From NCBI GenBank assembly GCA_964426545.1, contig CAYRQP010000004.1:62001-126000 (forward strand): DNA of 64,000 nucleotides, read 5' to 3'. The notes below the pieces were generated by a model, which saw nothing but the letters and a program-made list of their open reading frames with translations, was not told the DNA's origin and made no database searches. The translations under genes and the position numbers were made by a program. Shown piece after piece: positions 40,940 to 50,278 of this stretch (the first letter of the stretch is position 1; every line of letters begins with the position of its first letter). This DNA is from CAYRQP01 sp964426545 (GTDB lineage Bacteria > Fermentibacterota > Fermentibacteria > Fermentibacterales > JCC-6).

Positions 40940-42015
40940 AAATACTCTATATCTCACCGCAGAATTATACGGGGATTCTCAATCTGTTTGTGCAGGGACA
41001 CAGAGAACTCGGACACGAAAGCCGCCTTGTCACATTTTACAGAGCAAAGAACCTCTATGGAGAGGATATCTGCCTTCAACTTCCGTATGTGGGGCATCAG
41101 GAATGGCTCCTGAAGTTAAAGAGACTGGTGGGTGCGGGAAGCTTAAGAGTACCTGAAACCGGAACTACCGAAAGAATCTTCTGGGAACCCGGTTTCATCG
41201 AAAGGCAACTACTTAAAATCAGGGACAGGGCATGGATGCCAATCATCGAAAAAGCTGATGAAGAATATGGAATATGGGATTTCGATATTTATCATTTCGA
41301 AGGTGGGATGAGTTTCTTCAGGGACGGCAGAGATGTAAAAGCTCTTAAAGCAGCCGGAAAGAAAATTGTATCAAATTATCACGGACTTGACCTGCGCATG
41401 CGGGGTGCAATCAAGCCTGTGTGGGATGCAACAGACCTGCATGTTACCTGTGAATTCGATCTTTTTCAGAGGTATCCGGAAATCGAGTATCTCTTCCTCC
41501 CGTTCGATGTAGATGCGGTCCAGCGGGCACACCCGCAGGGAGAAAAAATCAGAATCTGCCACGCCCCCAGAATTAGATCCGTAAAAGGAACGGATAGAAT
41601 CATTCAGGCGGTTGAAGAACTTTCGAAATCCCTGCCGGTAGAAATGGTGCTCATCGAAAACAAATCCAACGAAGAAGCTCTCAGGCTTAAGGCATCGAGC
41701 CACATAGCCATCGACCAGATTGCCAGCGGGGACATGGGGTACGGGGTCAACTCGCTCGAAAGCCTTGCAATGGGCATTCCGACCGTTACCAACCTTTCAC
41801 CTGCATATCAGGAATTCATACCGGATCACCCGTTCATACTGGCGGAACCCGACACACTCAAAAAAGTGCTTCGTGAACTCATCCTCGATGCAGACATGAG
41901 ACAGATATATGCGGAGAAAAGCCCTGACTGGATAAGGAAAAGGCATCACTGGCTTTCAGTTGCGAAGTACATGCACGGTCTTTACAGAAAACTTGGATGG
42001 ACAAAAGATGAGTGA
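40936..42015 (+). CDS. GT4-like glycosyltransferase
   Basis: 359 residues from ATG 40936, overlapping the previous TGA (ATGA). GT-B fold: KILYISPQNYTGILNLFVQGHRELGH start, then KIVSNYHGLDLRMRG, ICHAPRIRSVKGTDRIIQAVEEL and YGVNSLESLAMGIPTVTN (donor-binding E-x-L). The N-terminal GxxS/N acceptor loop is present. Makes a glycosidic bond in the surface glycan; specificity unknown. Confidence 0.75.
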   Translation: MKILYISPQNYTGILNLFVQGHRELGHESRLVTFYRAKNLYGEDICLQLPYVGHQEWLLKLKRLVGAGSLRVPETGTTERIFWEPGFIERQLLKIRDRAWMPIIEKADEEYGIWDFDIYHFEGGMSFFRDGRDVKALKAAGKKIVSNYHGLDLRMRGAIKPVWDATDLHVTCEFDLFQRYPEIEYLFLPFDVDAVQRAHPQGEKIRICHAPRIRSVKGTDRIIQAVEELSKSLPVEMVLIENKSNEEALRLKASSHIAIDQIASGDMGYGVNSLESLAMGIPTVTNLSPAYQEFIPDHPFILAEPDTLKKVLRELILDADMRQIYAEKSPDWIRKRHHWLSVAKYMHGLYRKLGWTKDE

Positions 42016-43492
42016 AACCGTAAACAAAAGTGATTCGCTCTTCGGTAAGAGAGACAGCAGAAGCAGGGACCTTTCCCGCGAAACAGGTTACTACGCTGCA
42101 GCGATGATCTTCAGCGGACTTGTACAGGTAGCGTTTCTACCCTTTATGTCACGCTTTATGTCTCCGGAATCCATAGGTGAGTTTGGAATACTGCGGACAA
42201 TCGCCGAGGCTATTGCCGGTATAGTAGTTCTTGGTCTTCCAACCGCGGTCATAAGAACCTGGCAGCGGACAGATGCTCACAGGGCAATACTTAAAAAAGT
42301 GATTTTGCTGCCGTTTATTCCCATAGTAATAATGTCAGCAGCGGTATTTTTGCTTAGGGGAAAGTTCGAATCGATTCTCCATATAGAAGATCCGGACTTC
42401 CTGATTCATGCGGTGTTGCTCGGAAGTGCAGTCGCTCTGGTTCAAATTGCACTTTCGATGCCGCGTGCACAGGGGCTCGCAGGAAAATATTTTTCACTAC
42501 AGCTTATGCGCGGATTGGCAGCGCTTGCTGTGCTCGGCATTTTTCTTTATCTGATGCCGGGACGGACTGGGAGACAGTTCCCTCCTATCGAAGCATTTAT
42601 GACTGCCAGGTGGCTTCCTGCATTCGCAATTGTATTGGCAGCACTTGGCATGATGTGGAAAAAGACAAAAGGATCAGCGACAGTTAAAACACCCGAAAAA
42701 CTTACAGGGGAAATGCTGGCATTCAGCCTTCCGCTTATTCCTTCAACCCTTGCCCTGATTGTCCTCTCCTCCGCAGATATGTTCATGCTGCGGAACATGC
42801 TTCCCGATAATCTTGCCGCAAGCGGATACTATGAGTGGGCAAACAGAGCCTGTCTGCTGTTGATGCCCGTTATTCTCGGGTTTAACATGGCGTGGAAAAG
42901 ATTCATCTTCCGTATTAGAGAAAAGGGCGGAACTCTCGGAGAACTTGGCAGAGCGGGATTACTGTTTATGCTTGCCGTAAACTGGATGGCTGTTCTTCTT
43001 GCAATGGCATCTCCGGAGATAGTACGGCTTGTCGGTGGAGAAAACTACATAGAAACTGCGCGGGTTCTTCCAATCCTTGCAGGTGCTACAGCACTTTACG
43101 GTCTCTTTCTTATCTCGCAGACGGGATGCCTGCTGACAGGGCAGACCAAGTACATAGCAGGGATGACAATTTTTGGTGCTTTCCTGAACATAGGGTTCAA
43201 CTTAAGACTGATTCCCGTTGCCGAAGCGCTCGGTGCCGGATTTGCCACTCTTTGCACAAATCTCTTCATGGCCGCAAGTCTTTTCTGGCTCGGGAGAAAG
43301 GTATTTCCGATAAGTTTTGCAGCTGTTGCTGTTCTGGCTGTTATTCCGGTTGCATTTTATCCGCTTTCGGAATTGAGTTCTCTCTGGCGGGTCGGGATAA
43401 TTGCAGGAGCAACGATAATTACCGCTTTAATAGCAGCGTTCCTTATAAAGAGCGAAACGGTGATAGAAACAGGAGATGATAATGACTCCTGA
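42008..43492 (+). CDS. Wzx-type polysaccharide flippase
   Basis: 494 residues from ATG 42008, overlapping the previous gene by 8 bp. About 12-14 transmembrane helices in MATE/MVF arrangement: YYAAAMIFSGLVQVAFLPFMSRFMSPESIGEFGILRTIAE at the start and SQTGCLLTGQTKYIAGMTIFGAFLNIGFNLRLIP late. Flips lipid-linked glycan units across the inner membrane. No Wzy polymerase is recognisable in the window. Confidence 0.85.
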   Translation: MSETVNKSDSLFGKRDSRSRDLSRETGYYAAAMIFSGLVQVAFLPFMSRFMSPESIGEFGILRTIAEAIAGIVVLGLPTAVIRTWQRTDAHRAILKKVILLPFIPIVIMSAAVFLLRGKFESILHIEDPDFLIHAVLLGSAVALVQIALSMPRAQGLAGKYFSLQLMRGLAALAVLGIFLYLMPGRTGRQFPPIEAFMTARWLPAFAIVLAALGMMWKKTKGSATVKTPEKLTGEMLAFSLPLIPSTLALIVLSSADMFMLRNMLPDNLAASGYYEWANRACLLLMPVILGFNMAWKRFIFRIREKGGTLGELGRAGLLFMLAVNWMAVLLAMASPEIVRLVGGENYIETARVLPILAGATALYGLFLISQTGCLLTGQTKYIAGMTIFGAFLNIGFNLRLIPVAEALGAGFATLCTNLFMAASLFWLGRKVFPISFAAVAVLAVIPVAFYPLSELSSLWRVGIIAGATIITALIAAFLIKSETVIETGDDNDS

Positions 43493-43556
43493 TATCTCGG
43501 TTCAAATTTCGACTCTTAACGGCGGAGTGCAGTGCCGAGATTTAAACCGGAGGTAG
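43482..43556 (+). pseudogene. 24-codon remnant duplicating the downstream GT2 gene start
   Basis: An ATG with SD (AGGAG) begins MTPDISVQISTLNGG and stops at TAG 43554-43556. The downstream GT2 starts MTACISVQIPVRDGG. The DNA also aligns (ATCTCxGTTCAAAT and GACGGCGGA/AACGGCGGA). The GT2 SD lies in its last codons, and its stop is 2 bp before that GTG, so it could also act as a coupling leader. Best reading: remains of a deleted tandem GT2 paralogue. Confidence 0.6.
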
Positions 43557-43558
43557 TT

Positions 43559-44494
43559 GTGACTGCTTGTATCTCAGTTCAAATCCCGGTTCGTGACGGC
43601 GGAGACGAGTTTGCAGAAACCCTCGATAGCCTTCGAATGCAGGACGCAAAAATAAACTGGGAACTCATAATCATCGATGATGGAAGCAGCGTCCCTGCAG
43701 AAGAAGAATTCGACATGGCATTTCCAGACAATGTAACTGTAACAATACTTCGGTTGGAAGGAACAGGGAACCGTCCTGCTGCCCGCAATGCAGGCTGGAA
43801 GGCGACTGATGCTCCGGTAGTTCTGTTCTCGGACGGGGATATCAGATTTGAAGAAGATATAGTACGAAAACACTTTGAATTTCACAGGGATAATCCGGGT
43901 TCTGTACTCATGGGGGCGAGAATGAATGCATGGGCAGAGAATTCAACCCCATGGCAGAAGTGGTTCGACACCCGAGCCATGGGCGGGAAGCCGGCCGGCG
44001 AGTTCCCGCCTAATTACTTCATTACGGGAAATATCAGCGTACCGCTTGATCTGCTTAAAAAAACGGGGGGATTCGATGCGAAAATAGACAAATACGGGGG
44101 AGAAGATACCGAATTTGGATTCCGTGCAGCACGTACAGGGGTTTCATTTTACCGGAATCCGGAACTGCGGGTTTATCACCTCGATTCTGTAACTGTTCGT
44201 CAGCATTCCGTAAAAATGATGGAGTATGGTTCTTCGGGATTAAAGTATACACTTGAAAAAATACCTGAATCAGAAGGGATACTCGGGAGCAACTGGGTGA
44301 AACCGGTGTTTGCTCCGCCTGCTTCAGTGGCGGTAATATTCATGCGCATAATAACGAAAATTACTTTGTTTCCGCCGGTTTACCGCTGTGTCCTGCACCG
44401 GGTGGAGAAAGTTGGGAAACCTTCATTCCTGTTTACATATTTATCAGTCGGAGCATGTTTGATAGGATTGAAGGGAAAAAGTTTCAAATTGTGA
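43559..44494 (+). CDS. GT2 family glycosyltransferase
   Basis: 311 residues from the GTG at 43559 (GGAGG 5-6 nt upstream; the earlier GTG at 43532 has none). GT-A fold: SVQIPVRDGGDEFAETLDSL, LIIIDDGSSVP, RPAARNAGWKATDAPVVLFSDGDI (DGD metal site), ITGNISVPLDLLKKTGGFD, GGEDTEFGFRAARTG. C-terminal hydrophobic segments (PPASVAVIFMRIITKITLFPP) may anchor it to the membrane. One of several sugar transferases of the locus. Confidence 0.88.
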   Translation: MTACISVQIPVRDGGDEFAETLDSLRMQDAKINWELIIIDDGSSVPAEEEFDMAFPDNVTVTILRLEGTGNRPAARNAGWKATDAPVVLFSDGDIRFEEDIVRKHFEFHRDNPGSVLMGARMNAWAENSTPWQKWFDTRAMGGKPAGEFPPNYFITGNISVPLDLLKKTGGFDAKIDKYGGEDTEFGFRAARTGVSFYRNPELRVYHLDSVTVRQHSVKMMEYGSSGLKYTLEKIPESEGILGSNWVKPVFAPPASVAVIFMRIITKITLFPPVYRCVLHRVEKVGKPSFLFTYLSVGACLIGLKGKSFKL

Positions 44495-45417
44495 AAGAAA
44501 AAATACTTGAACTCATAAACATACATTTCCCGGCAATCGGGAGAATAACTGCTCTCCGAGAATTGACTACATGGAAAATAGGTGGAGAATCTGTGATAGT
44601 CTCCCCCCGGTCTGCCGGTGAATTATCGAGTGTAATCATATTCTTGGAAGGACAGAGTATCCCGTGGCTGGTACTCGGGGGCGGGTCGAATGTTCTTGCC
44701 TCGGATAGCGGATGTGATGAAGTTGTAATCAAACTCCCTAACGACTATGAGAAGACCATCCGGGAAAAATCGGGTGATGGATGGTGCGTAGAAATCGGGG
44801 GGGGCGTTCAACTTCCATCATTTGCGCAGAATGCCTGTTCGAAGGGTGTTGGGGGACTTGTTTTTGCCGTAGGAATTCCGGGGACACTTGGTGGAGCCGT
44901 ATTCATGAATGCAGGTGCATACGGAAGTTCCATGGCTGATGTGGTTTCACGAGTCATGGCAGTATATCCAGATGGACAGACAAGAGTCTTTAGCAATGAA
45001 GAGTGTGGGTTTTCATACAGAAGAAGCAGATTTCAGGAAGAAAAGGCAGTAATTACACAGGTCAACCTCGAACTGAAGGCTGAATCTCCGGACAGATTGA
45101 AGAGAGAATCTGCTGAAATACTCAAACTGAGGAGCGAGAAACTCCCGCTTGACTTTCCGAATGCAGGAAGCGTGTTCAAGCGCCCTGAAGAGAACATTCC
45201 CCCCGGAAAATTAATAGAAGACTGCGGATTGAAGGGAATGTCCATAGGTGGTGCCGAAGTTTCCCGGAGACATGCCAATTTTATAGTCAACAAAGGTAAT
45301 GCAAGTGCCAAAGATGTTTACAAATTAATCGAAACAGTACGGAAAACCGTACAGGAGAAGACAGAAATCCTGCTGATTCCGGAGGTTCGTTTCATCGGGT
45401 TTACGGGGGAACAATGA
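44491..45417 (+). CDS. murB: UDP-N-acetylenolpyruvoylglucosamine reductase
   Basis: 308 residues from the GTG at 44491, which overlaps the GT2 stop by 4 bp as do most genes here; an ATG at 44455 is possible but overlaps 40 bp. FAD-binding domain: TTWKIGGES, LVLGGGSNVLASD, and FAVGIPGTLGGAVFMNAGAYG. Catalytic Ser in PNAGSVFKRP and Glu in LLIPEVRFIG. MurB makes UDP-MurNAc for peptidoglycan. Its place inside a surface-glycan operon is unusual. Confidence 0.93.
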   Translation: MKEKILELINIHFPAIGRITALRELTTWKIGGESVIVSPRSAGELSSVIIFLEGQSIPWLVLGGGSNVLASDSGCDEVVIKLPNDYEKTIREKSGDGWCVEIGGGVQLPSFAQNACSKGVGGLVFAVGIPGTLGGAVFMNAGAYGSSMADVVSRVMAVYPDGQTRVFSNEECGFSYRRSRFQEEKAVITQVNLELKAESPDRLKRESAEILKLRSEKLPLDFPNAGSVFKRPEENIPPGKLIEDCGLKGMSIGGAEVSRRHANFIVNKGNASAKDVYKLIETVRKTVQEKTEILLIPEVRFIGFTGEQ

Positions 45418-46352
45418 CAACAGCAGGGGTGGACTTGAAACCCGGTCCGGTACTTGTGACAGGGGCGGGGGGATTCGTCGGTCAACATCTTATGCGGGAG
45501 TGGGAACTCGGAGAGGGTGATTATGCTGTAGATATGTCTTTGGATTTCGAAGCCCCTGACGGGGTCAGGAAAGTCAGATGGCAGATTCCGTCATCAGCAC
45601 CTCATAAGCTTGGAACAGTGAAATACATTATTCATCTTGCAGCAATCAGTTCGGTTGCAAGGTCTTTTAAAGAAAAAGAAGCAGTAATCAACATCAATCT
45701 CAATGGAACTATTTCTATTCTCGATTACATAAAAGAAAAATCTCCTGATGCCCGGCTTCTCTTCATAAGTTCTGCCGGTGTCTATGGTTCCAATGAAGGT
45801 ATTATTACGGAAGAAGATGCTCTGCATCCCATAAATCCTTATGCAGAATCGAAAGCTGCTGCGGAAAGGGCAGTACTGCGGGAATTCGAGAAATCCGGAA
45901 TTGATGTCGTGATAGCCAGACCGTTTACACATTTTGGTCCCGGGCAGTCCCCCGGATTCGCATTACCCTCTTTCTGTAGGCGTATTATTAAAGCGATAGA
46001 CACAGATGAAAATTCGATTAGGGTTGGCAATGTAGAAAGTATCAGAGATTATCTTTATGTTACCGATGTGGTAAGAGCGTATAAACATATATTGAAAAGC
46101 GGTAAATCAGGCGAAGTTTACAATGTCTGTACCGGAACGGGAATAAGCGTCAGGGATATGGTTGAAATACTGATTGAAATCTCGGGTGCAGACCTTTCTC
46201 TCGATATAGACCGTGAACTTTTCAGGCCGGCAGACATTGATTTTCAGATGGGAGACCCATCTAAACTGAAGTCTTTGCATGGCTGGCATCCTTCTGTGAG
46301 CCGCCGCACCGGTCTTGAAAAACTTTATGACTTCTGGAAAGGGCAGGAATGA
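45414..46352 (+). CDS. NAD(P)-dependent nucleotide-sugar epimerase/reductase
   Basis: 312 residues, extended short-chain dehydrogenase. Rossmann motif VTGAGGFVGQHL (about 15-26), HLAAISSVARSF, FISSAGVYG, catalytic YAESK, and RPFTHFGPGQSPGFALPSF, a substrate loop like GDP-4-keto-6-deoxymannose reductase (RMD) and related enzymes. Converts a keto-deoxy nucleotide sugar into a 6-deoxyhexose donor. ATGA overlap on both sides. RMD-type is likely but not certain. Confidence 0.8.
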   Translation: MTTAGVDLKPGPVLVTGAGGFVGQHLMREWELGEGDYAVDMSLDFEAPDGVRKVRWQIPSSAPHKLGTVKYIIHLAAISSVARSFKEKEAVININLNGTISILDYIKEKSPDARLLFISSAGVYGSNEGIITEEDALHPINPYAESKAAAERAVLREFEKSGIDVVIARPFTHFGPGQSPGFALPSFCRRIIKAIDTDENSIRVGNVESIRDYLYVTDVVRAYKHILKSGKSGEVYNVCTGTGISVRDMVEILIEISGADLSLDIDRELFRPADIDFQMGDPSKLKSLHGWHPSVSRRTGLEKLYDFWKGQE

Positions 46353-48505
46353 CGGTATTTTTGATAGCCATGCTGATTCTCCCCGGAAGAATAACGCAGT
46401 GGGAGCATTTCACTCACTTTGGAGCGGTGAATAATATTCTCACTGAAGAAAATAGTGTAATTGGAGCCACAACAGGCGGGGTGATCTTCGGCACTATCGA
46501 TAATGATGAAATTACATGGGATTCCACTTGGACATATCCAGGAGAACTTTCACACAGCGATTGCCGGTTTTTGGTAAAGGACGAAGAGGACAATCTCTGG
46601 ATAGCTACTTACGGCGGAGGTATCGATGTTGCTCTTGAAGGGGGTGGCTTTGAACACTTCCGACAGTTGGAGGGACTTCCGCTCAGGATGGAAGTTACAT
46701 GCATCATACCCGACAGTGTCATCTATGCAGGAACCACAGAAGGACTCTGTATAAAAGAGCACGGTTACTTCGAAGTATTCAATTCACAGGGAAGCGGCCT
46801 TCCCAATGACATGGTGAACTGCATGGTGATGATTGACAGCGGATTGATTGTTGGAACAGCGGGGGGTGCATCCCTTCTTCTATCCGGCGAATATCCGGGA
46901 AGCTCCGGTTCCTGGCATAATTATCCCGGCGGGGAGAGTTTCAATGTCGTTGATCTTGCTGCCAGGGGAGATTCCGTCTTTGCAGCCACCACATCAGGCT
47001 TGTTTGTCCTGAAGGACGGCGTCTGGGAACAGGATTTAACATATCCGGGCTCCCTTCCCCTCTCAATTTCGTTCTACGGAAACAAAATTGCAGTAGGCGG
47101 AGAAGAGGATGTCTGTATCTATTCAGCAGGTGTCTGGATGCAGTCTGAATATGGTTTAGATTCCCAGATGATCCGCGCCCTTGAATGGATTTCGGAAGAT
47201 AGTCTTCTGTTAGCTCAGACAAGAAAAGTGACATTCGACAGGTCAACCGGAAACGGCGTGGCAATAGGAGTACCCGGCTCATGGGAGAGCAGTTGTCCCG
47301 AAGGTGTACCGTCCAACGACCTGCTAACCTGTTCGGTCGACCTTCGGAATGATGTCTGGGTAGGCACGAACGACAACGGTATAGGCGTTCTGCAAGATGG
47401 AGAATGGACGAATTTCAGAAGCGAGTTTCCGAGCAGGCATCAGTTTTTCGTGTGTATTCCAGGGAAAGCAGGCGGGATGTTCATTTGCCCCTATCACGAG
47501 GGACTTTACTGGCTCGACTGGCAGGGAACTCCTGACAAGAGCGATGATATTCTGCTGTCATGGGATGCTGAGACAACAGGGCTTCTCAATAATCAGGTAG
47601 TCTTTGCTTCCGTGACTGACAGCACAACAGTATGGTTCGGGCAGGAGCCGTACTATGCAACACCGGATGAAGCCAGCGGAGTATGCAGATTTACCTGGAC
47701 TCCCGGTATAGAAGAAACGGCTTCCTGGAAGGCATTTCAGCCTGCTAACGGTCTGCCTTCGGGTTATGTCACGGATGTTGCAGATGTTTCAGGTACGCTT
47801 TGCTGGATGGGGACAGAAAACGGATTGATACTCGGTGATGTAATGAGCGGGAGAGTCATTATGAGTGTTCAGGGATTGCCCTCCGCCAATGTCACAGCGC
47901 TTCAGTTCTCCAGAGCAGGAGATCTCTATGTTGGCACGGTAGCCGGATTGGCAAGGCTGAATACATCGACAGGAGCGGTTTCCCTGCTGTCCGGAATCAG
48001 CGGCAATGTAAACACACTCGCAATGGATAATCTATCCTGCCTCTGGGTATCGACAACAGAAGCTCTCTATAGAATTTCTCCTGATGGCGCCATTGAGGAA
48101 TACAACACATTGAGCTCACCGCTTCAAACACTCGGCATACGCGGAATGGCATGTGATTCGGATAATGGTTTCCTGTATATAGTTACAGACCACGGTCTGT
48201 GGAAGCTAACTCTCGAAGCAGGCATGACAGGCGAACTTCCAACTGCTGTTGTTTATCCCAATCCCTTCTGCCCTGAAAACAATGATGAAGTACTTGGTAT
48301 AGCAGGAATTCCCGATGCTCCGCTGACAGTCAGGGTATTTGACCTGATCGGCAGCCTTGTCTATCTCGCGGAATCAGGTGGAAGAGATGAGTTTTCCTGG
48401 GATGGAAGAGATAATGATGGTAATACAGTATCATCAGGGACTTATATTATACAGATTATGCAGAATGACGAAACTCACTTGACAAAATTAGCAATAGTCA
48501 GATAG
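46349..48505 (+). CDS. Large exported propeller protein with T9SS/FlgD-type tail, inside the glycan operon
   Basis: 718 residues. Its ATG overlaps the epimerase TGA (ATGA), so it is co-translated with glycan enzymes. Signal-like start (MTVFLIAMLILPGRI). About twelve two-component-propeller repeats (LWIATYGGGIDVALEGGG, VIYAGTTEGLCIKEHG, VWVGTNDNGIGVLQDGEW). The tail reads VVYPNPFCPENNDEVLG, VRVFDLIGSLVYLAE, FSWDGRDNDGNTVSSGTYIIQI, a FlgD-like sorting domain. Paralogue of 34895-37138. Probably a surface protein coupled to the glycan. Confidence 0.82.
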   Translation: MTVFLIAMLILPGRITQWEHFTHFGAVNNILTEENSVIGATTGGVIFGTIDNDEITWDSTWTYPGELSHSDCRFLVKDEEDNLWIATYGGGIDVALEGGGFEHFRQLEGLPLRMEVTCIIPDSVIYAGTTEGLCIKEHGYFEVFNSQGSGLPNDMVNCMVMIDSGLIVGTAGGASLLLSGEYPGSSGSWHNYPGGESFNVVDLAARGDSVFAATTSGLFVLKDGVWEQDLTYPGSLPLSISFYGNKIAVGGEEDVCIYSAGVWMQSEYGLDSQMIRALEWISEDSLLLAQTRKVTFDRSTGNGVAIGVPGSWESSCPEGVPSNDLLTCSVDLRNDVWVGTNDNGIGVLQDGEWTNFRSEFPSRHQFFVCIPGKAGGMFICPYHEGLYWLDWQGTPDKSDDILLSWDAETTGLLNNQVVFASVTDSTTVWFGQEPYYATPDEASGVCRFTWTPGIEETASWKAFQPANGLPSGYVTDVADVSGTLCWMGTENGLILGDVMSGRVIMSVQGLPSANVTALQFSRAGDLYVGTVAGLARLNTSTGAVSLLSGISGNVNTLAMDNLSCLWVSTTEALYRISPDGAIEEYNTLSSPLQTLGIRGMACDSDNGFLYIVTDHGLWKLTLEAGMTGELPTAVVYPNPFCPENNDEVLGIAGIPDAPLTVRVFDLIGSLVYLAESGGRDEFSWDGRDNDGNTVSSGTYIIQIMQNDETHLTKLAIVR

Positions 48506-48518
48506 AAAAGGAGATGAT

Positions 48519-49253
48519 ATGAAAGGTGTTGTGCTTGCAGGTGGATTGGGGACAAGGCTGCACCCGCTGACCAGCATAACAAACAAGCACCTTCTTCCTG
48601 TCTATGACCGTCCGATGATATTCTACCCCCTGCAGAAACTGGCTGAAGCCGGAATTAAGGATGTAATGCTTGTTACGGGAGGTAACAGTGCCGGAAATTT
48701 CCTGAAACTCCTCGGAGACGGCAGCCGTTTTGGATTAGACACGCTTAACTATGCCTATCAGGAAAACGAAGGCGGTATAGCAGAAGCAATAGGCTTGACA
48801 AAGGCATTTGTCGGCGGCGGAAAATTCGTTGTGATGCTCGGAGACAATATTCTTGAAGATTCGATAACCCCGTTTGTCGAAAAATTCAAAAAACAGAAGA
48901 GTGGGGCCAGAATCCTTCTCAAGAAAGTTGAAAACCCCAGAGATTACGGCGTTGCTGAATTAGCAGGGGAAAAAGTAATTTCCATCGTCGAAAAACCTGA
49001 AAATCCCAAGAGCAACTTCGCAGTAATAGGCGTTTACATGTATGACAGTTATGCATTTGAGACTATTGGCGGATTGGAACCGTCTGCAAGGGGCGAGTTG
49101 GAAGTTACTGACCTCAATAACGCATATCTGGAAAAAGGTGAGTTGAACGCCGATATTATAGAAGGCTGGTGGGCTGATTCAGGATGCAGCATAGACGGTC
49201 TGCTCGATGCCGGCATAAAAGCAAAGAACTTACAGAAAGAAGGCGGAAGCTGA
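48519..49253 (+). CDS. rmlA: Glucose-1-phosphate thymidylyltransferase (short RmlA type)
   Basis: 244 residues. Nucleotidyltransferase motifs: KGVVLAGGLGTRLHPLT (2-18), NKHLLPVYDRPMIFYPL, YAYQENEGGIAEAI, MLGDNILED. The short length without the C-terminal extension fits small RmlA-like enzymes. Makes dTDP-glucose from dTTP and glucose-1-phosphate. Strong SD (AAGGAGATG). Followed, with overlap, by RmlB; no RmlC or RmlD is seen in the window. Confidence 0.88.
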   Translation: MKGVVLAGGLGTRLHPLTSITNKHLLPVYDRPMIFYPLQKLAEAGIKDVMLVTGGNSAGNFLKLLGDGSRFGLDTLNYAYQENEGGIAEAIGLTKAFVGGGKFVVMLGDNILEDSITPFVEKFKKQKSGARILLKKVENPRDYGVAELAGEKVISIVEKPENPKSNFAVIGVYMYDSYAFETIGGLEPSARGELEVTDLNNAYLEKGELNADIIEGWWADSGCSIDGLLDAGIKAKNLQKEGGS

Positions 49254-50278
49254 AACTTCTAATCACGGGCGGTGCCGGTTTTATAGGCAGCTGCTTCACA
49301 AGAATGGCTGTTAAGCAGAGAACTGACTGGCATATAGTTGTTATCGATAAACTCACTTATGCAGGCCGTCGTGAAAATCTACAGGAGATTGAAAGTACAC
49401 CGAATTTCGAATTCATTCACGGAGACATCTGCGACCCGGCGACAGTTATGGAAGCAATGCAAGACTGCGATGCCGTGGTCAACTTTGCTGCGGAAACCCA
49501 TGTCGACAGGTCTATCGATGACCCTGCTGCATTTGTCAGGACGGATATCGAAGGGGTCAGGGTTCTGCTTGAAGAATTCAAGAAGGAAAATCGATATGTA
49601 TTTCTGCAGATATCGACAGACGAAGTTTACGGCAGCGTCGAAACGGGACATTCCGTCGAAACCGATACACTTGCGCCCCGTAGCCCCTACGCCGCATCGA
49701 AAGCAGGCGGAGAACTGCTTGCGATGAGTTATTTCACGACATGGGGTACTCCTGTTGTGGTTACGCGGGCTTCGAATAACTATGGACAGTATCAGTATCC
49801 CGAAAAACTCATTCCGCTTTTCATCACAAATGCATTCGAAGGGGAACCGCTTCCGCTGTATGGTGACGGTCTGAACAAGAGAGACTGGCTTTTCGTCGAA
49901 GATCACTGCAAAGCCCTGATGATGGTTCTTGAAAAATCCGCCCCGGGAGAGATTTTCAACATCGGAGCAGGAGAGGAACTGACTAACAGAGAAGTTACGG
50001 AATCGATATTGGATACCGTCGGTGCAGATAAAGGGTTGATAAAGTATATTTCAGACCGTCCCGGGCATGACAGGCGTTATGCTCTCGATATATCGCATAT
50101 CGGGGAAAAACTGGGCTGGGAACCCGAAGTAGGTTTCGAGGAAGGGCTGGTAGCGACAGTAGAGTGGTACAGAAAAAACTCGAAATGGTGGGAAGAAATC
50201 AAGTCAGGTAAATTCAGGGAATACTATAAGGCAATGTATGCCGAAAGACTTGAAAATTCCCGGAGGGAAAATGAATGA
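49250..50278 (+). CDS. rmlB: dTDP-glucose 4,6-dehydratase with apparent CTG start
   Basis: 342 residues. The only AUG/GUG/UUG start that keeps the Rossmann motif lies 66 nt inside rmlA (ATG 49184). A CTG at 49250 overlaps the rmlA TGA (CTGA), with GGCGGAAG upstream, and gives MKLLITGGAGFIGS, a textbook start. All neighbouring junctions have the same 4-nt overlap form. Enzyme motifs: TGGAGFIG, VDRSIDDPAAFVRTDIEG, QISTDEVYGS, SPYAASKAGGE, NNYGQYQYPEKLIPLF. Makes dTDP-4-keto-6-deoxyglucose. Confidence 0.9.
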   Translation: MKLLITGGAGFIGSCFTRMAVKQRTDWHIVVIDKLTYAGRRENLQEIESTPNFEFIHGDICDPATVMEAMQDCDAVVNFAAETHVDRSIDDPAAFVRTDIEGVRVLLEEFKKENRYVFLQISTDEVYGSVETGHSVETDTLAPRSPYAASKAGGELLAMSYFTTWGTPVVVTRASNNYGQYQYPEKLIPLFITNAFEGEPLPLYGDGLNKRDWLFVEDHCKALMMVLEKSAPGEIFNIGAGEELTNREVTESILDTVGADKGLIKYISDRPGHDRRYALDISHIGEKLGWEPEVGFEEGLVATVEWYRKNSKWWEEIKSGKFREYYKAMYAERLENSRRENE

